From assembly GCA_014762645.1 (NCBI GenBank), contig JABURP010000052.1, forward strand, positions 1-64,000: a stretch of DNA of 64,000 nt, written 5' to 3'. Position numbers and translations under genes: made by a program. Shown here one piece after another: positions 43,618-52,124 of the stretch; positions within the stretch are counted from its first letter, which is position 1; the number at the start of each line of letters is the position of its first letter. The notes beneath the pieces were generated by a model. That model did no database searches. It was not told the origin of the DNA and was given only the letters and a program-made list of their open reading frames with translations. Source of the DNA: Crocinitomicaceae bacterium (GTDB lineage Bacteria; Bacteroidota; Bacteroidia; Flavobacteriales_D; Crocinitomicaceae).

Positions 43618-45089
43618 GCCTACCGGTTTACACATCAGAAATAATGCAACAGTGGGATAAATACACCATTGAAAACGAACCTATTGCATCTGTGGACCTT
43701 ATGGAAAGGGCGGCGTCCTTAGCTGCTAAAGCTATATTAGGACGAAATGTGTTTCAGGAAGTTGCTATTTTTTGTGGGCCGGGTAATAATGGTGGAGATG
43801 GCTTAGTAATAGCACGCTTATTGAGCGAAGAGAATAAAAAGGTAACAATTTATCATTTGAATTTTGCAGAGGGTTCTGATGACTTTAAGGTAAATTATAA
43901 GCGATTACCAAAAACAGTTACAGTTGTTGAGTTAACGGAATCTTCTCATAAAATTACCCATGAATCAGAACTTATCATTGATGCTGTTTTTGGTTCGGGA
44001 CTGAATCGTCCTGTCGAAGGATGGATTGCAGAGGTAATTATCCAAATGAATGGGTTAAAAGGCCGCAAGGTTGCTATTGATATCCCTTCCGGATTATATG
44101 CAACAAATAATCACGAAAACACAAGTTTTCCTGCTGTTTTTGAGGCAGATGAAACGCTTTCGTTTATGGCTCCGAAGATGCCCTTTTTCTTCCCGACTTA
44201 TGCCGGTTTTGTTGGTACGTTTAGAATAATAAATATTGGTTTGCATCCCGAATTTAAAGCGGAAGTTTTAGCTAAATATATCCTGAGTGAAGATATTGCC
44301 CTAGTTCCAAGAAGAAAATTTGATCATAAAGGAAGTACAGGTTTTTTAACGTTGATAGGAGGATTAGGAGATATGACTGGTGCTATTGTAATTGCTGCAC
44401 GAGCTGCAAGCAGAGCTGGTGTAGGTTATGTAAATGCTATATCTGATAAAGACGGAAAAATTCCATTGAACACGTCCACTCCTGAAGTTATTTGGCAACC
44501 TGCCGACGAATTTAAACTCAATGATAAAACAACAGGCATTGCCATAGGTCCCGGCCTTGGTACCACTGAAAAATCACTGGAGCTTTTAAAACTTGTGCTC
44601 GATACGAACCAACCTTTGGTTTTAGATGCTGATGCACTGAATTTATTGGCTCAACACACGGAATTAAATGCAAAACTTCCTGAAAACAGTATTCTGACAC
44701 CGCATATTGGTGAATTAAAAAGGATAGTAGGAATTCACCGATCTGATGAAGAACTATTAGCTGCACAAAAGGAATTTTCTATCAAGTATAAAGTCTTTAT
44801 CATTCAGAAAGGCCCACATTCTAAATTAACTACACCTACAGGGAAAATCTACATCAATAGTTCCGGTAATCCTGGAATGGCAAGTGCTGGTATGGGAGAT
44901 GCATTAACAGGAATTATCGGCGCGTTTTTAGCGCAAGGCTATACTGCGAAGGGTGCAGCCAGTTTTGGGATGTTCATACATGGATATGCCGCAGACACTT
45001 ACGCACGTGATCATGGTGAAATTGGACTACTGGCGTCAGATATTATTGACAGGCTTCCCTCAGTAATAAACAGATTTGTTAGAACCTGA
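43614..45089 (+). CDS. nnr: Bifunctional NAD(P)HX epimerase / ADP-dependent NAD(P)HX dehydratase
   Basis: Repairs damaged NADH and NADPH hydrates. The 491-residue protein has an N-terminal YjeF_N epimerase (~1-215, with CGPGNNGGDGLVIAR, VIDAVFGSGLNR and AIDIPSGLYA) and a C-terminal ribokinase-like dehydratase (~225-490, GGLGDMTGAIVIA, AIGPGLGTT, LDADALNLL, PHIGELKRI and the GMGDALTGIIGAFLAQG motif with catalytic Asp). Length is typical of bacterial fused forms. Its end overlaps the convergent barrel gene by 11 bases. Confidence 0.95.
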   Translation: MSLPVYTSEIMQQWDKYTIENEPIASVDLMERAASLAAKAILGRNVFQEVAIFCGPGNNGGDGLVIARLLSEENKKVTIYHLNFAEGSDDFKVNYKRLPKTVTVVELTESSHKITHESELIIDAVFGSGLNRPVEGWIAEVIIQMNGLKGRKVAIDIPSGLYATNNHENTSFPAVFEADETLSFMAPKMPFFFPTYAGFVGTFRIINIGLHPEFKAEVLAKYILSEDIALVPRRKFDHKGSTGFLTLIGGLGDMTGAIVIAARAASRAGVGYVNAISDKDGKIPLNTSTPEVIWQPADEFKLNDKTTGIAIGPGLGTTEKSLELLKLVLDTNQPLVLDADALNLLAQHTELNAKLPENSILTPHIGELKRIVGIHRSDEELLAAQKEFSIKYKVFIIQKGPHSKLTTPTGKIYINSSGNPGMASAGMGDALTGIIGAFLAQGYTAKGAASFGMFIHGYAADTYARDHGEIGLLASDIIDRLPSVINRFVRT

Positions 45090-45858
45090 GTGTTAAACCA
45101 AGGTTAACTCCCAACCCATACATTTTGTGATCAAAGGGACGTTGTGAGTTATAGGTATTAAAAAGATGGTGTCTATACTCAGGGTATAGCGTTATTCCGA
45201 ACCATTCAAAATTATACGTCAATCCAATTCCTGCACTTGCCATGAGGTTGAAAATCGCAAGTTTATCTTCTTTTATTACTTCAACGTCCTTTTCAACTGT
45301 TGTGCCGTTTGCCCTGGTGTAATTCTCATTATATCTGATGTTGACAACATTTAATGGGGTTAATCCAGCAAATCCGAAAACCTGCAATTTATCACCATAC
45401 GTGTATCGTAATTTGACAGGCATGCCAATATGTACGTAGGTATTACTGTAAGAAAATGTAGAGTCACTGACCTCATCACTATATAAATACTGCTCTGTAT
45501 GCCCAAAAAAGGTGAAGCCCAAATCCATACTTAAGGCATTGGTTATCGGAAATAAGATGCCAAAACTTCCTCCTCCTGACTGTCCTGGTAACTGATTTTC
45601 CCATTCTGAATAACTTTGACTTATGCTATTATCCTGAAAGTAACGGTGACCAAAGGTATACAGACCCGTCAGGTAATAGGTGGTTCCAGTAAGGCTATCT
45701 CTGCTTACTTTTTCACGTGGTTTCTTTTCTTTCTTCTCTTTTGTCGGTTCTTCTTTTTCTGTTTCCTTGTTTTCATTCCCAGTTACGATTTGTGCATGTA
45801 TCTGTGACATAAATGAAACGAACGTTAAAAGCAAAAGCATTTTCTTCCATCTCAACAT
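45079..45858 (-). CDS. Predicted outer-membrane beta-barrel protein
   Basis: A 259-residue exported protein: signal peptide MLRWKKMLLLLTFVSFMSQIHAQ followed by a charged linker rich in Lys/Glu (ETEKEEPTKEKKEKKPREK). The remaining part has barrel-like strands (YVHIGMPVKLRYTYGDKLQVFGFAGLTPLNV; SAGIGLTYNFEWFGITLYPEYRH, quoted in parts) and ends GLGVNLGLTLRF with a terminal aromatic, the BAM recognition type. Its 3' end overlaps nnr by 11 bases. Function unknown. Confidence 0.7.
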   Translation of the reverse strand: MLRWKKMLLLLTFVSFMSQIHAQIVTGNENKETEKEEPTKEKKEKKPREKVSRDSLTGTTYYLTGLYTFGHRYFQDNSISQSYSEWENQLPGQSGGGSFGILFPITNALSMDLGFTFFGHTEQYLYSDEVSDSTFSYSNTYVHIGMPVKLRYTYGDKLQVFGFAGLTPLNVVNIRYNENYTRANGTTVEKDVEVIKEDKLAIFNLMASAGIGLTYNFEWFGITLYPEYRHHLFNTYNSQRPFDHKMYGLGVNLGLTLRF

Positions 45859-45910
45859 AGAAGCTTTATATTTGATAGTTATTGAGCAAAAATAGCAATT
45901 ATCCCTCGTT

Positions 45911-46492
45911 ATGAAGCTAACTTTTAATTCACCTGTAGTTCTTATCTTCTCATTTGTATGTGCTATAGTGTATATACTTAGTTACTGGAAGATTGGAAGT
46001 AATTTATTTGTCGTTTTTCCGGAATGGGATACCGATAACCCTCTGTGGTATTTCAGGTTATTTTCCCATGCTGTGGGCCATGCCAGTACTGAGCATTTAA
46101 TGGGAAATATGGCATTTTTTCTGCTATTAGGACCTATTGTTGAATATAAATATGGCAGTAAAAACCTGCTTATTATGATCCTGACAACCGCACTTGTAAC
46201 CGGGCTTATTCAAATCATCTTTTTTGATGTTGGATTGCTGGGTGCCAGTGGTGTCGTATTTATGTTAATTCTTTTGGTTTCTCTTGTTAATTTCAAAAAT
46301 AAAGAGATACCGCTTACGTTTGTTTTAATTGTACTGATATACATTGGAAAGGAGATTATGGGAACATTTGAAGATGATAATATATCGCACACTACGCACA
46401 TTATCGGTGGGATTGTTGGAGCGGTATTTGGATTTGTACTTGCCGGGAAAAAGGTAAAATCGAATGAACCTCCTTTGAATTCAGTTATATAA
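45911..46492 (+). CDS. Second rhomboid-family protease
   Basis: A 193-residue membrane protein with ~6 TM helices. Catalytic Ser113 in LLGASGVVF and His163 in HTTHIIGGIVGAVFG. The early motif HLMGNMAFFLLLGPIVE is the HxxxN of rhomboids. It is shorter and only distantly similar to the rhomboid at 28678-29289. It precedes moxR by 38 bases; a TATATTTA element (46503-46510) lies between them. Substrate unknown. Confidence 0.85.
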   Translation: MKLTFNSPVVLIFSFVCAIVYILSYWKIGSNLFVVFPEWDTDNPLWYFRLFSHAVGHASTEHLMGNMAFFLLLGPIVEYKYGSKNLLIMILTTALVTGLIQIIFFDVGLLGASGVVFMLILLVSLVNFKNKEIPLTFVLIVLIYIGKEIMGTFEDDNISHTTHIIGGIVGAVFGFVLAGKKVKSNEPPLNSVI

Positions 46493-46530
46493 TACTTCTA
46501 ACTATATTTACCGAACGCACAAAAAACAGA

Positions 46531-47502
46531 ATGGAAAAAAACTTATCAGACAAAGAAGGAGTAGACTTACTCGTAAAAAAGTATAATGCACTAAAAGCAG
46601 AAATTCACAAAGTAATAGTTGGTCAGGACGAAGTGGTTCAACAGGTATTGATGTCAATTTTTTCAAATGGTCACAGTTTGCTTGTTGGGGTTCCCGGTCT
46701 TGCCAAGACCTTATTAATACAAACAATATCCGATTCCTTAGGGTTGAGTTTTAAGCGAATTCAGTTTACCCCGGATTTAATGCCATCCGATATTGTTGGA
46801 GCTGAAATTCTGGATGAATCAAGAAATTTTAAGTTTATTAAAGGACCAGTTTTTGCCAATATTATCCTTGCAGATGAGATAAACCGTACACCTCCAAAAA
46901 CTCAGGCGGCTCTGTTAGAAGCAATGCAGGAAAAAAACGTAACGGCTGCCGGGAATAAATACGAATTGGAGAAACCATTCTTTGTACTTGCTACACAAAA
47001 CCCAATTGAACAGGAAGGAACCTACCCTCTGCCAGAGGCGCAATTGGACCGATTCATGTTTAATATTTGGGTAGATTATCCAAGTTATGAAGAAGAAATC
47101 AATATTGTAAAAAACACCACTTCGGACGTAACTTTTAAGTTGAATTCAATATTGAGCGGTGAAGAAATCATTTACTTTCAAAATCTAATACGTCGAATTC
47201 CCGTACCTGAAGCAGTGTATGAATATGCTGTGAAATTGGTTGGAAAGACAAGAAAAACGGGGGGATTAACTCATCCGCTTACAGAAAAATATCTGGATTG
47301 GGGAGCAGGCCCCAGGGCTTCACAATATCTCGTAATCGGAGCCAAATGTTATGCGGCTATTAATGGAAAATACTCTCCCGATATTGAAGACGTCAAAGCG
47401 GTAGCATTCCCAATTTTAAGACACCGTATTGTTCGCAATTACCGAGCAGAAGCTGAAGGATTTACGATTGAAAAAATCCTAACAGAGCTGATGAACAGTT
47501 AA
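46531..47502 (+). CDS. MoxR-family AAA+ ATPase
   Basis: A 323-residue MoxR-type AAA+ chaperone. Walker A GVPGLAKTLL, Walker B IILADEINRTPPKTQAALLEAM, Sensor 1 LATQNPIEQEGTYPLPEAQLDRFMF, and a C-terminal lid domain. MoxR proteins remodel partner proteins, often with DUF58/VWA proteins from the same operon, but none is adjacent. The next gene begins 1 base after its stop. A TATATTTA box 46503-46510 may be its promoter. Confidence 0.93.
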   Translation: MEKNLSDKEGVDLLVKKYNALKAEIHKVIVGQDEVVQQVLMSIFSNGHSLLVGVPGLAKTLLIQTISDSLGLSFKRIQFTPDLMPSDIVGAEILDESRNFKFIKGPVFANIILADEINRTPPKTQAALLEAMQEKNVTAAGNKYELEKPFFVLATQNPIEQEGTYPLPEAQLDRFMFNIWVDYPSYEEEINIVKNTTSDVTFKLNSILSGEEIIYFQNLIRRIPVPEAVYEYAVKLVGKTRKTGGLTHPLTEKYLDWGAGPRASQYLVIGAKCYAAINGKYSPDIEDVKAVAFPILRHRIVRNYRAEAEGFTIEKILTELMNS

Positions 47503-47503
47503 A

Positions 47504-47923
47504 ATGAAGCAACTTGAAACCTGTAAAAAATGCCTAAACCGAGCGGTTAGCCGTAAAGAAGGGATTGTTTGTGGGTTGACAGACGCCAAACCAACATTTA
47601 CTGATAATTGCAACGAATTTGAACTGGATCCCATTCAGGAAAAAAGAGTAGCGCGCTATAATCGTGAATTTAACCCGAAAGCGGTTCATAAAGAATCAGC
47701 CATGAAGGCATTAATGGGAGGTGCACCTTTGTTGGGAATAGGTTTGTTCCTCACTATTCTTCCACTCGGTTCAATTATAGGAGTTGTTGGAAGAATTTTA
47801 CTTATTTCCGGTATCATTAGTGTCATTTACGCCATTATTAAATTCTTTTTGATTCAGGAACAATACCCGGAACCCACGAAAAAGAAGAATACCCATAAGA
47901 AAGATGATTTTGAGGTATATTGA
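47504..47923 (+). CDS. Two-TM protein with CxxC pair, unknown
   Basis: A 139-residue protein starting one base after the moxR stop. The N-terminus has a Cys-x-x-Cys (CKKC), then another Cys in GIVCGLTD and one in TDNCNEFE, suggesting a zinc ribbon-like cap. Two TM helices follow (~70-90 GAPLLGIGLFLTILPLGSIIG and ~94-115). It ends in a basic tail (KKKNTHKKDD). The gene is likely translated with moxR, so the ATPase may act on it; this is inference. Confidence 0.6.
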   Translation: MKQLETCKKCLNRAVSRKEGIVCGLTDAKPTFTDNCNEFELDPIQEKRVARYNREFNPKAVHKESAMKALMGGAPLLGIGLFLTILPLGSIIGVVGRILLISGIISVIYAIIKFFLIQEQYPEPTKKKNTHKKDDFEVY

Positions 47924-47937
47924 ACAACATTATTTCC

Positions 47938-47967
47938 TTGACCAATTTGGGCTTTTCACTATCTTTG
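47938..47967 (+). promoter_or_regulatory. Promoter for purB (-33 TTG and -7 TATCTTTG)
   Basis: TTG at 47938-47940 and TATCTTTG at 47960-47967 are separated by 19 bases, fitting the Bacteroidota TTG/TAnnTTTG promoter architecture. The purB ATG lies 58 bases further down. Confidence 0.7.
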
Positions 47968-48025
47968 CCCCTCTTCATTTGCTAAAGTGAAGCACCTGGA
48001 GACAAATCCTTAATTGCTGATCATC

Positions 48026-49375
48026 ATGAATGCATTGACTGCTATTTCTCCTGTGGATGGGAGATACCGTTCAAAAGTTGAAAACCTAACTGAATATTTT
48101 TCAGAGTACGCATTGATCAAATACCGTCTGGTAGTTGAAATTGAGTACTTCCTTGCGCTCACAAAGGAAAACATTGGTGCTTTAGCCGATTTTCCGCAAG
48201 ATAAAGAAGATGTCCTCAGGGATATTTATCAGAAATTTACCGAGGAGGATGCTGAAAAAATCAAGGAAATTGAGAGCACAACCAATCATGATGTTAAAGC
48301 AGTTGAATACTTTATCAAGGATAAATTTAAGTCGTTAGGGATCAGTCAATTTGAAGAGTTTGTTCACTTCGGCTTAACATCTCAGGATATTAATAACACG
48401 GCTATTCCATTGTCCATGCAGGATGCTATTTATAATGAATACATCCCATTGTTGGATGATATCATGCTGACGCTTAATGAATTTGCACAGGCTTGGAAAG
48501 ACATACCAATGTTGGCCCGGACACATGGGCAACCGGCATCACCAACCCGATTAGGTAAGGAGATGTTTGTCTTTGTAGAACGTCTTGACATTCAAAAACA
48601 ACAACTTTTGGCCATTCCTTTTTCGGCTAAATTTGGCGGTGCTACGGGTAATATGAACGCACATTTTGTGGCCTACCCGAATATAGACTGGGTGAGTTTT
48701 GCCAATAGCTTTATCAAAGGCATCCTCCATATTGACAGGAGTCAAACAACCACACAAATAGAACATTACGATAATGCAGCAGCGCTTTTTGACGCATTGA
48801 AACGGATTAATTCTATTATTCTTGATCTGGACCGAGACATGTGGACCTACATATCTATGGATTATTTTAAACAAAAAATTAAGGATGGAGAAATTGGGTC
48901 ATCTGCAATGCCGCATAAAGTAAATCCTATAGATTTTGAAAATTCTGAAGGGAATATTGGAATTGCCAATGCAATGTTTGAACATTTGGCGGCAAAACTA
49001 CCGGTTAGCAGATTGCAACGGGATTTGACAGATTCAACAGTACTACGAAACGTTGGCGTACCGATTGCACATACCATGATTGCATTTAAGTCGACCTTAA
49101 AAGGCTTAAGCAAACTACTTCTCAATAAGGATAAACTGAATTCTGACCTTGAAGATAACTGGGCAGTTGTAGCAGAGGCTATTCAGACCGTACTAAGACG
49201 TGAAGGATATCCAAAACCTTATGAAGCTTTAAAGGGGTTAACGCGTACGAATGAGGCTATTACCAAAGAGAGTATTCAACGATTTATTGATACCCTTGAT
49301 ATTTCAGATGAAATCAAAGCTGAGTTGAAACAGATAAATCCGCAAAATTTTACAGGAATAAATATGGTAGATTAA
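48026..49375 (+). CDS. purB: Adenylosuccinate lyase
   Basis: Splits adenylosuccinate and SAICAR to fumarate plus AMP or AICAR, in purine synthesis. The 449-residue fumarase/aspartase-superfamily enzyme starts at 48026 (MNALTAISPVDGRYRSK, the typical N-terminus); an upstream TTG at 48014 is not used. Motifs: HDVKAVEYFIK, HFGLTSQDINNTA, ARTHGQPASPTRLGK and the signature SSAMPHKVNPIDFENSEGN. Its stop TAA shares a TTAA with the stop of the convergent anti-sigma gene. Confidence 0.96.
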   Translation: MNALTAISPVDGRYRSKVENLTEYFSEYALIKYRLVVEIEYFLALTKENIGALADFPQDKEDVLRDIYQKFTEEDAEKIKEIESTTNHDVKAVEYFIKDKFKSLGISQFEEFVHFGLTSQDINNTAIPLSMQDAIYNEYIPLLDDIMLTLNEFAQAWKDIPMLARTHGQPASPTRLGKEMFVFVERLDIQKQQLLAIPFSAKFGGATGNMNAHFVAYPNIDWVSFANSFIKGILHIDRSQTTTQIEHYDNAAALFDALKRINSIILDLDRDMWTYISMDYFKQKIKDGEIGSSAMPHKVNPIDFENSEGNIGIANAMFEHLAAKLPVSRLQRDLTDSTVLRNVGVPIAHTMIAFKSTLKGLSKLLLNKDKLNSDLEDNWAVVAEAIQTVLRREGYPKPYEALKGLTRTNEAITKESIQRFIDTLDISDEIKAELKQINPQNFTGINMVD

Positions 49376-49611
49376 AGGTGGTTCGTCAGGTGCGCCTTGA
49401 TGCGTTCCTTATCTTCTGCTGAGATCTGACGGTCCGAGAATTGTACTCCGGCCATGCGAATTATCTTGGACAAGACGATATTGTCCTCATCATATTTACG
49501 GCACATTTTGCATACTTTCAGGTGCAGTTTCAGTTTCCTTTTCCGAAACCAACCTATCTTCTCGAACTCTTTTTGTTCGATTAACTGACCCGCCTTTTCA
49601 CAATTAATCAT
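49372..49611 (-). CDS. Probable zinc-finger anti-sigma factor
   Basis: A 79-residue soluble protein with a zf-HC2-like arrangement: Cys at position 4 (MINCEKAGQL), then LHLKVCKMC with the His-x3-Cys-x2-Cys pattern of zinc-binding anti-sigma domains. It has no TM helix, so it would act in the cytoplasm. Its ATG overlaps the ECF gene's TGA by four bases, a tight sigma/anti-sigma arrangement. The stop overlaps purB's stop within TTAA. Confidence 0.75.
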   Translation of the reverse strand: MINCEKAGQLIEQKEFEKIGWFRKRKLKLHLKVCKMCRKYDEDNIVLSKIIRMAGVQFSDRQISAEDKERIKAHLTNHL

Positions 49612-50168
49612 GAATTAAACCATTTTATCGTAAGACATTCTCTTAACTGGACCTTAGCCCTATGAACGATCACCCACAAGTTGGACGGTGTTATTTCGTG
49701 CTCCTTACACACCTCTTCACTTTTCTTCTCTTCCACCAACTTATCGATAATGATACCTTTCCAACGTTCAGGTAACTCCTGGATACATCCCATTATTGCC
49801 TCTCTGAGTTCCTTATTATCGTAGTCAACCTCTATCTGAGACACTGTACCCTGATTTTGACGTTCCAACACGCGTTCTTCACCAGATTCTTCTGCCGTTC
49901 CAAGCGCAGACATTGGCCTTGTCTTTCTGGATTCCTGCTTTCTCCAGTGATCAATGATCTTTCTTTTAAGAATGGAGAATAACCAGGTCTTAACCGTACT
50001 TTTTCCTTTGAAGTTTTTAAGGCCTTTCAACGCTGAAACAAACGTGTCCTGAACAAGGTCTAACGCCAATTCATGATCATTCACACGTGTATTTGCATAG
50101 TTATACAACATATCCGAGTATTCATCTACCCATTGTGAAGTATCAATTGTTGGTTCTACCTTAGACAT
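49608..50168 (-). CDS. ECF-type sigma factor
   Basis: A 186-residue sigma-70 family ECF protein with region 2 (MLYNYANTRVNDHELALDLVQDTFVSALKGL, then TVKTWLFSILKRKIIDHWRK) and region 4 near the end (EVCKEHEITPSNLWVIVHRAKVQLRECL). Start is the ATG at 50168 (MSKVEPTID); the frame could begin two residues earlier at TTG. The downstream small zinc-finger protein is its probable antagonist. An ATGCACGCAT element lies 89-98 bases upstream, resembling the fad palindrome. Confidence 0.92.
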   Translation of the reverse strand: MSKVEPTIDTSQWVDEYSDMLYNYANTRVNDHELALDLVQDTFVSALKGLKNFKGKSTVKTWLFSILKRKIIDHWRKQESRKTRPMSALGTAEESGEERVLERQNQGTVSQIEVDYDNKELREAIMGCIQELPERWKGIIIDKLVEEKKSEEVCKEHEITPSNLWVIVHRAKVQLRECLTIKWFNS

Positions 50169-50272
50169 ATTCAAGTATAGCTATAATTTGGAATGATTCA
50201 AAAGAATATTATTCCAAAGGTTTATGTTCGTGATTGTACTGCTATTAATAAAACAAATGCACGCATATATAG

Positions 50273-50305
50273 TTCAAAAAAAATCCCGGATTTGAACCGG
50301 GATTT
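50273..50305 (-). terminator. Rho-independent terminator after the fad operon
   Basis: AAATCCCGG (50281-50289) pairs perfectly with CCGGGATTT (50297-50305) around a 7-base loop. On the minus strand eight T residues follow. Confidence 0.95.
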
Positions 50306-50309
50306 GATG

Positions 50310-52121
50310 TTATTGATTTAATGCATCTGAAAAACAATATTCGTTTTTATCGATCAATGTTTGTGCAATTTGTTGCCGTGCATTTTTGGTATTATACGCC
50401 TCTACTTTCGTAAAGCGTTTTAATCCCATCATCATCATTCTCAATTCATCTCCTTCAACAAACGCCATTAATGCATCTTTACCACTTTTGTTTATGCGGT
50501 CAGCTGCATCAAACATGTAGGTTTTTACGATAGCAATGTAATCCTTACATGCTTCTTCTCCTTTTGTTGCCACCATCTTTTCTACTCTCAACAATGCTGA
50601 TTCTGCAACATACGTGTCGTTGATCATATCCGCCACATTTAAGAGAATCTCTTGTTGTTTGGCCAGTTCCATCATTAATTTCTGTGCAGCAGAACCTGCA
50701 ACCATAAGAATTGCTTTCTTGAAATTTGAAATGTATTTCTTCTCTTCTGCGAACAATTCTTCAGAAGGATCTTCAAAATCAGGAATGCTCATTAGTTCCC
50801 CAGCTACAGCTTGTGCAGGTCCCATAAGATCCAACTCGCCTTTCATAGCTTTTTTCAGGATCATATCTACCGTCAACATTCGATTTATCTCATTCGTTCC
50901 TTCAAAGATTCGATTTATTCGAGAATCGCGATAAGCTCTTTCCACCTGTGATTCTGCTGAATATCCCATACCACCGTGAATTTGAACACCTTCATCTACT
51001 ACATAATCAAGCGTTTCTGATCCTACCACTTTTAAAATAGCACATTCAGCTGCATATTCTTTGATGCCTTCAAGCGTTGCTTTTTCTTTATCCATACCAT
51101 CCTCAACCAGTGAATTGATCAGGTTTTCAATATCAAAACCTGCGCGGTAAGTGGCTGATTCAAGACAAAACGTTCTGATAACCTGCTCGGCTAACTTATG
51201 TCGGATAGCACCATACTTTGAGATAGGTCTCCCAAACTGTTCTCTTTCGTTCGCATATCTCACAGAATAGTTGATCGTTTCTTTCGCACCGCCTAAAACC
51301 CCAGCTCCGAGTTTAATCCTTCCGATATTGAGGATATTAACAGCTATTTTAAAACCACCTTGTCTTTCGCCTAATAAATTTTCAGCAGGAACCTTCACAT
51401 TATTGAAGAACACCTGACGGGTAGATGAACCTTTAATTCCCATTTTCTTTTCTTCAGGATTCAGGGAAATTCCTTCAGCATCCGCATCTACAATAAATGC
51501 AGATAGATTTTCATCATCACCAATTTTTGCAAAGACAGTAAAGACATTAGCGAATCCACCATTGGTAATCCACATTTTTTGTCCGTTCATAGTATAGTGC
51601 TTGCCATCATCTGACAATACGGCTTTTGTTTTACCAGAATTCGCGTCAGAACCTGAACTTGGTTCGGTTAAGCAATAAGCAGCTTTCCACTCCCCTGATG
51701 CCAATTTAGGAATGTACTTTTTCTTTTGCTCTTCATTCCCAAAATAAAGAATTGGCAAAGTACCTATACCGGTATGCGCTCCGTAAGCAACGGAAAAAGA
51801 ATTTCCTCTTCCCAAATACTCTGTAGCCAAAAGTGACGTTGGAAAATCCACGCCCATTCCTCCGTACTCATCTGGTACAGAAAGTCCAAGCATCCCAAGT
51901 TCTCCAGCCTTATTTAATTTTGCTTGCATCAAACCTTCCTCCATGGCATCAATTTTATCCATGTCCGGGTCGATTTCCTGACGAATAAAATCAAGACAAG
52001 TCTGAGCGATCATTCGCTGTTCTTCATTAAATCCTTCAGGCGTGTATATTTCATGGGCGTCCAAATCCCTGATCAGGAATTCACCCCCTTTAATTGGTTT
52101 TTTATCTTCTGTTGTACTCAT
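50310..52121 (-). CDS. fadE: Acyl-CoA dehydrogenase (FadE-type)
   Basis: Oxidises fatty acyl-CoA to trans-2-enoyl-CoA with FAD. The 603-residue protein has the N-terminal helical domain, the middle barrel (YCLTEPSSGSDANS, LWITNGGFANVF-like motif), and a C-terminal helical domain with VQIHGGMGYSAESQVERAYRDSRI and IFEGTNEINRML, where flavin and substrate bind. An extra C-terminal ~170-residue extension is present, as in the longer FadE type of Bacillus. Last gene of the fad operon, 3 bases after fadA; a strong terminator follows. Confidence 0.93.
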   Translation of the reverse strand: MSTTEDKKPIKGGEFLIRDLDAHEIYTPEGFNEEQRMIAQTCLDFIRQEIDPDMDKIDAMEEGLMQAKLNKAGELGMLGLSVPDEYGGMGVDFPTSLLATEYLGRGNSFSVAYGAHTGIGTLPILYFGNEEQKKKYIPKLASGEWKAAYCLTEPSSGSDANSGKTKAVLSDDGKHYTMNGQKMWITNGGFANVFTVFAKIGDDENLSAFIVDADAEGISLNPEEKKMGIKGSSTRQVFFNNVKVPAENLLGERQGGFKIAVNILNIGRIKLGAGVLGGAKETINYSVRYANEREQFGRPISKYGAIRHKLAEQVIRTFCLESATYRAGFDIENLINSLVEDGMDKEKATLEGIKEYAAECAILKVVGSETLDYVVDEGVQIHGGMGYSAESQVERAYRDSRINRIFEGTNEINRMLTVDMILKKAMKGELDLMGPAQAVAGELMSIPDFEDPSEELFAEEKKYISNFKKAILMVAGSAAQKLMMELAKQQEILLNVADMINDTYVAESALLRVEKMVATKGEEACKDYIAIVKTYMFDAADRINKSGKDALMAFVEGDELRMMMMGLKRFTKVEAYNTKNARQQIAQTLIDKNEYCFSDALNQ

Positions 52122-52124
52122 AAC

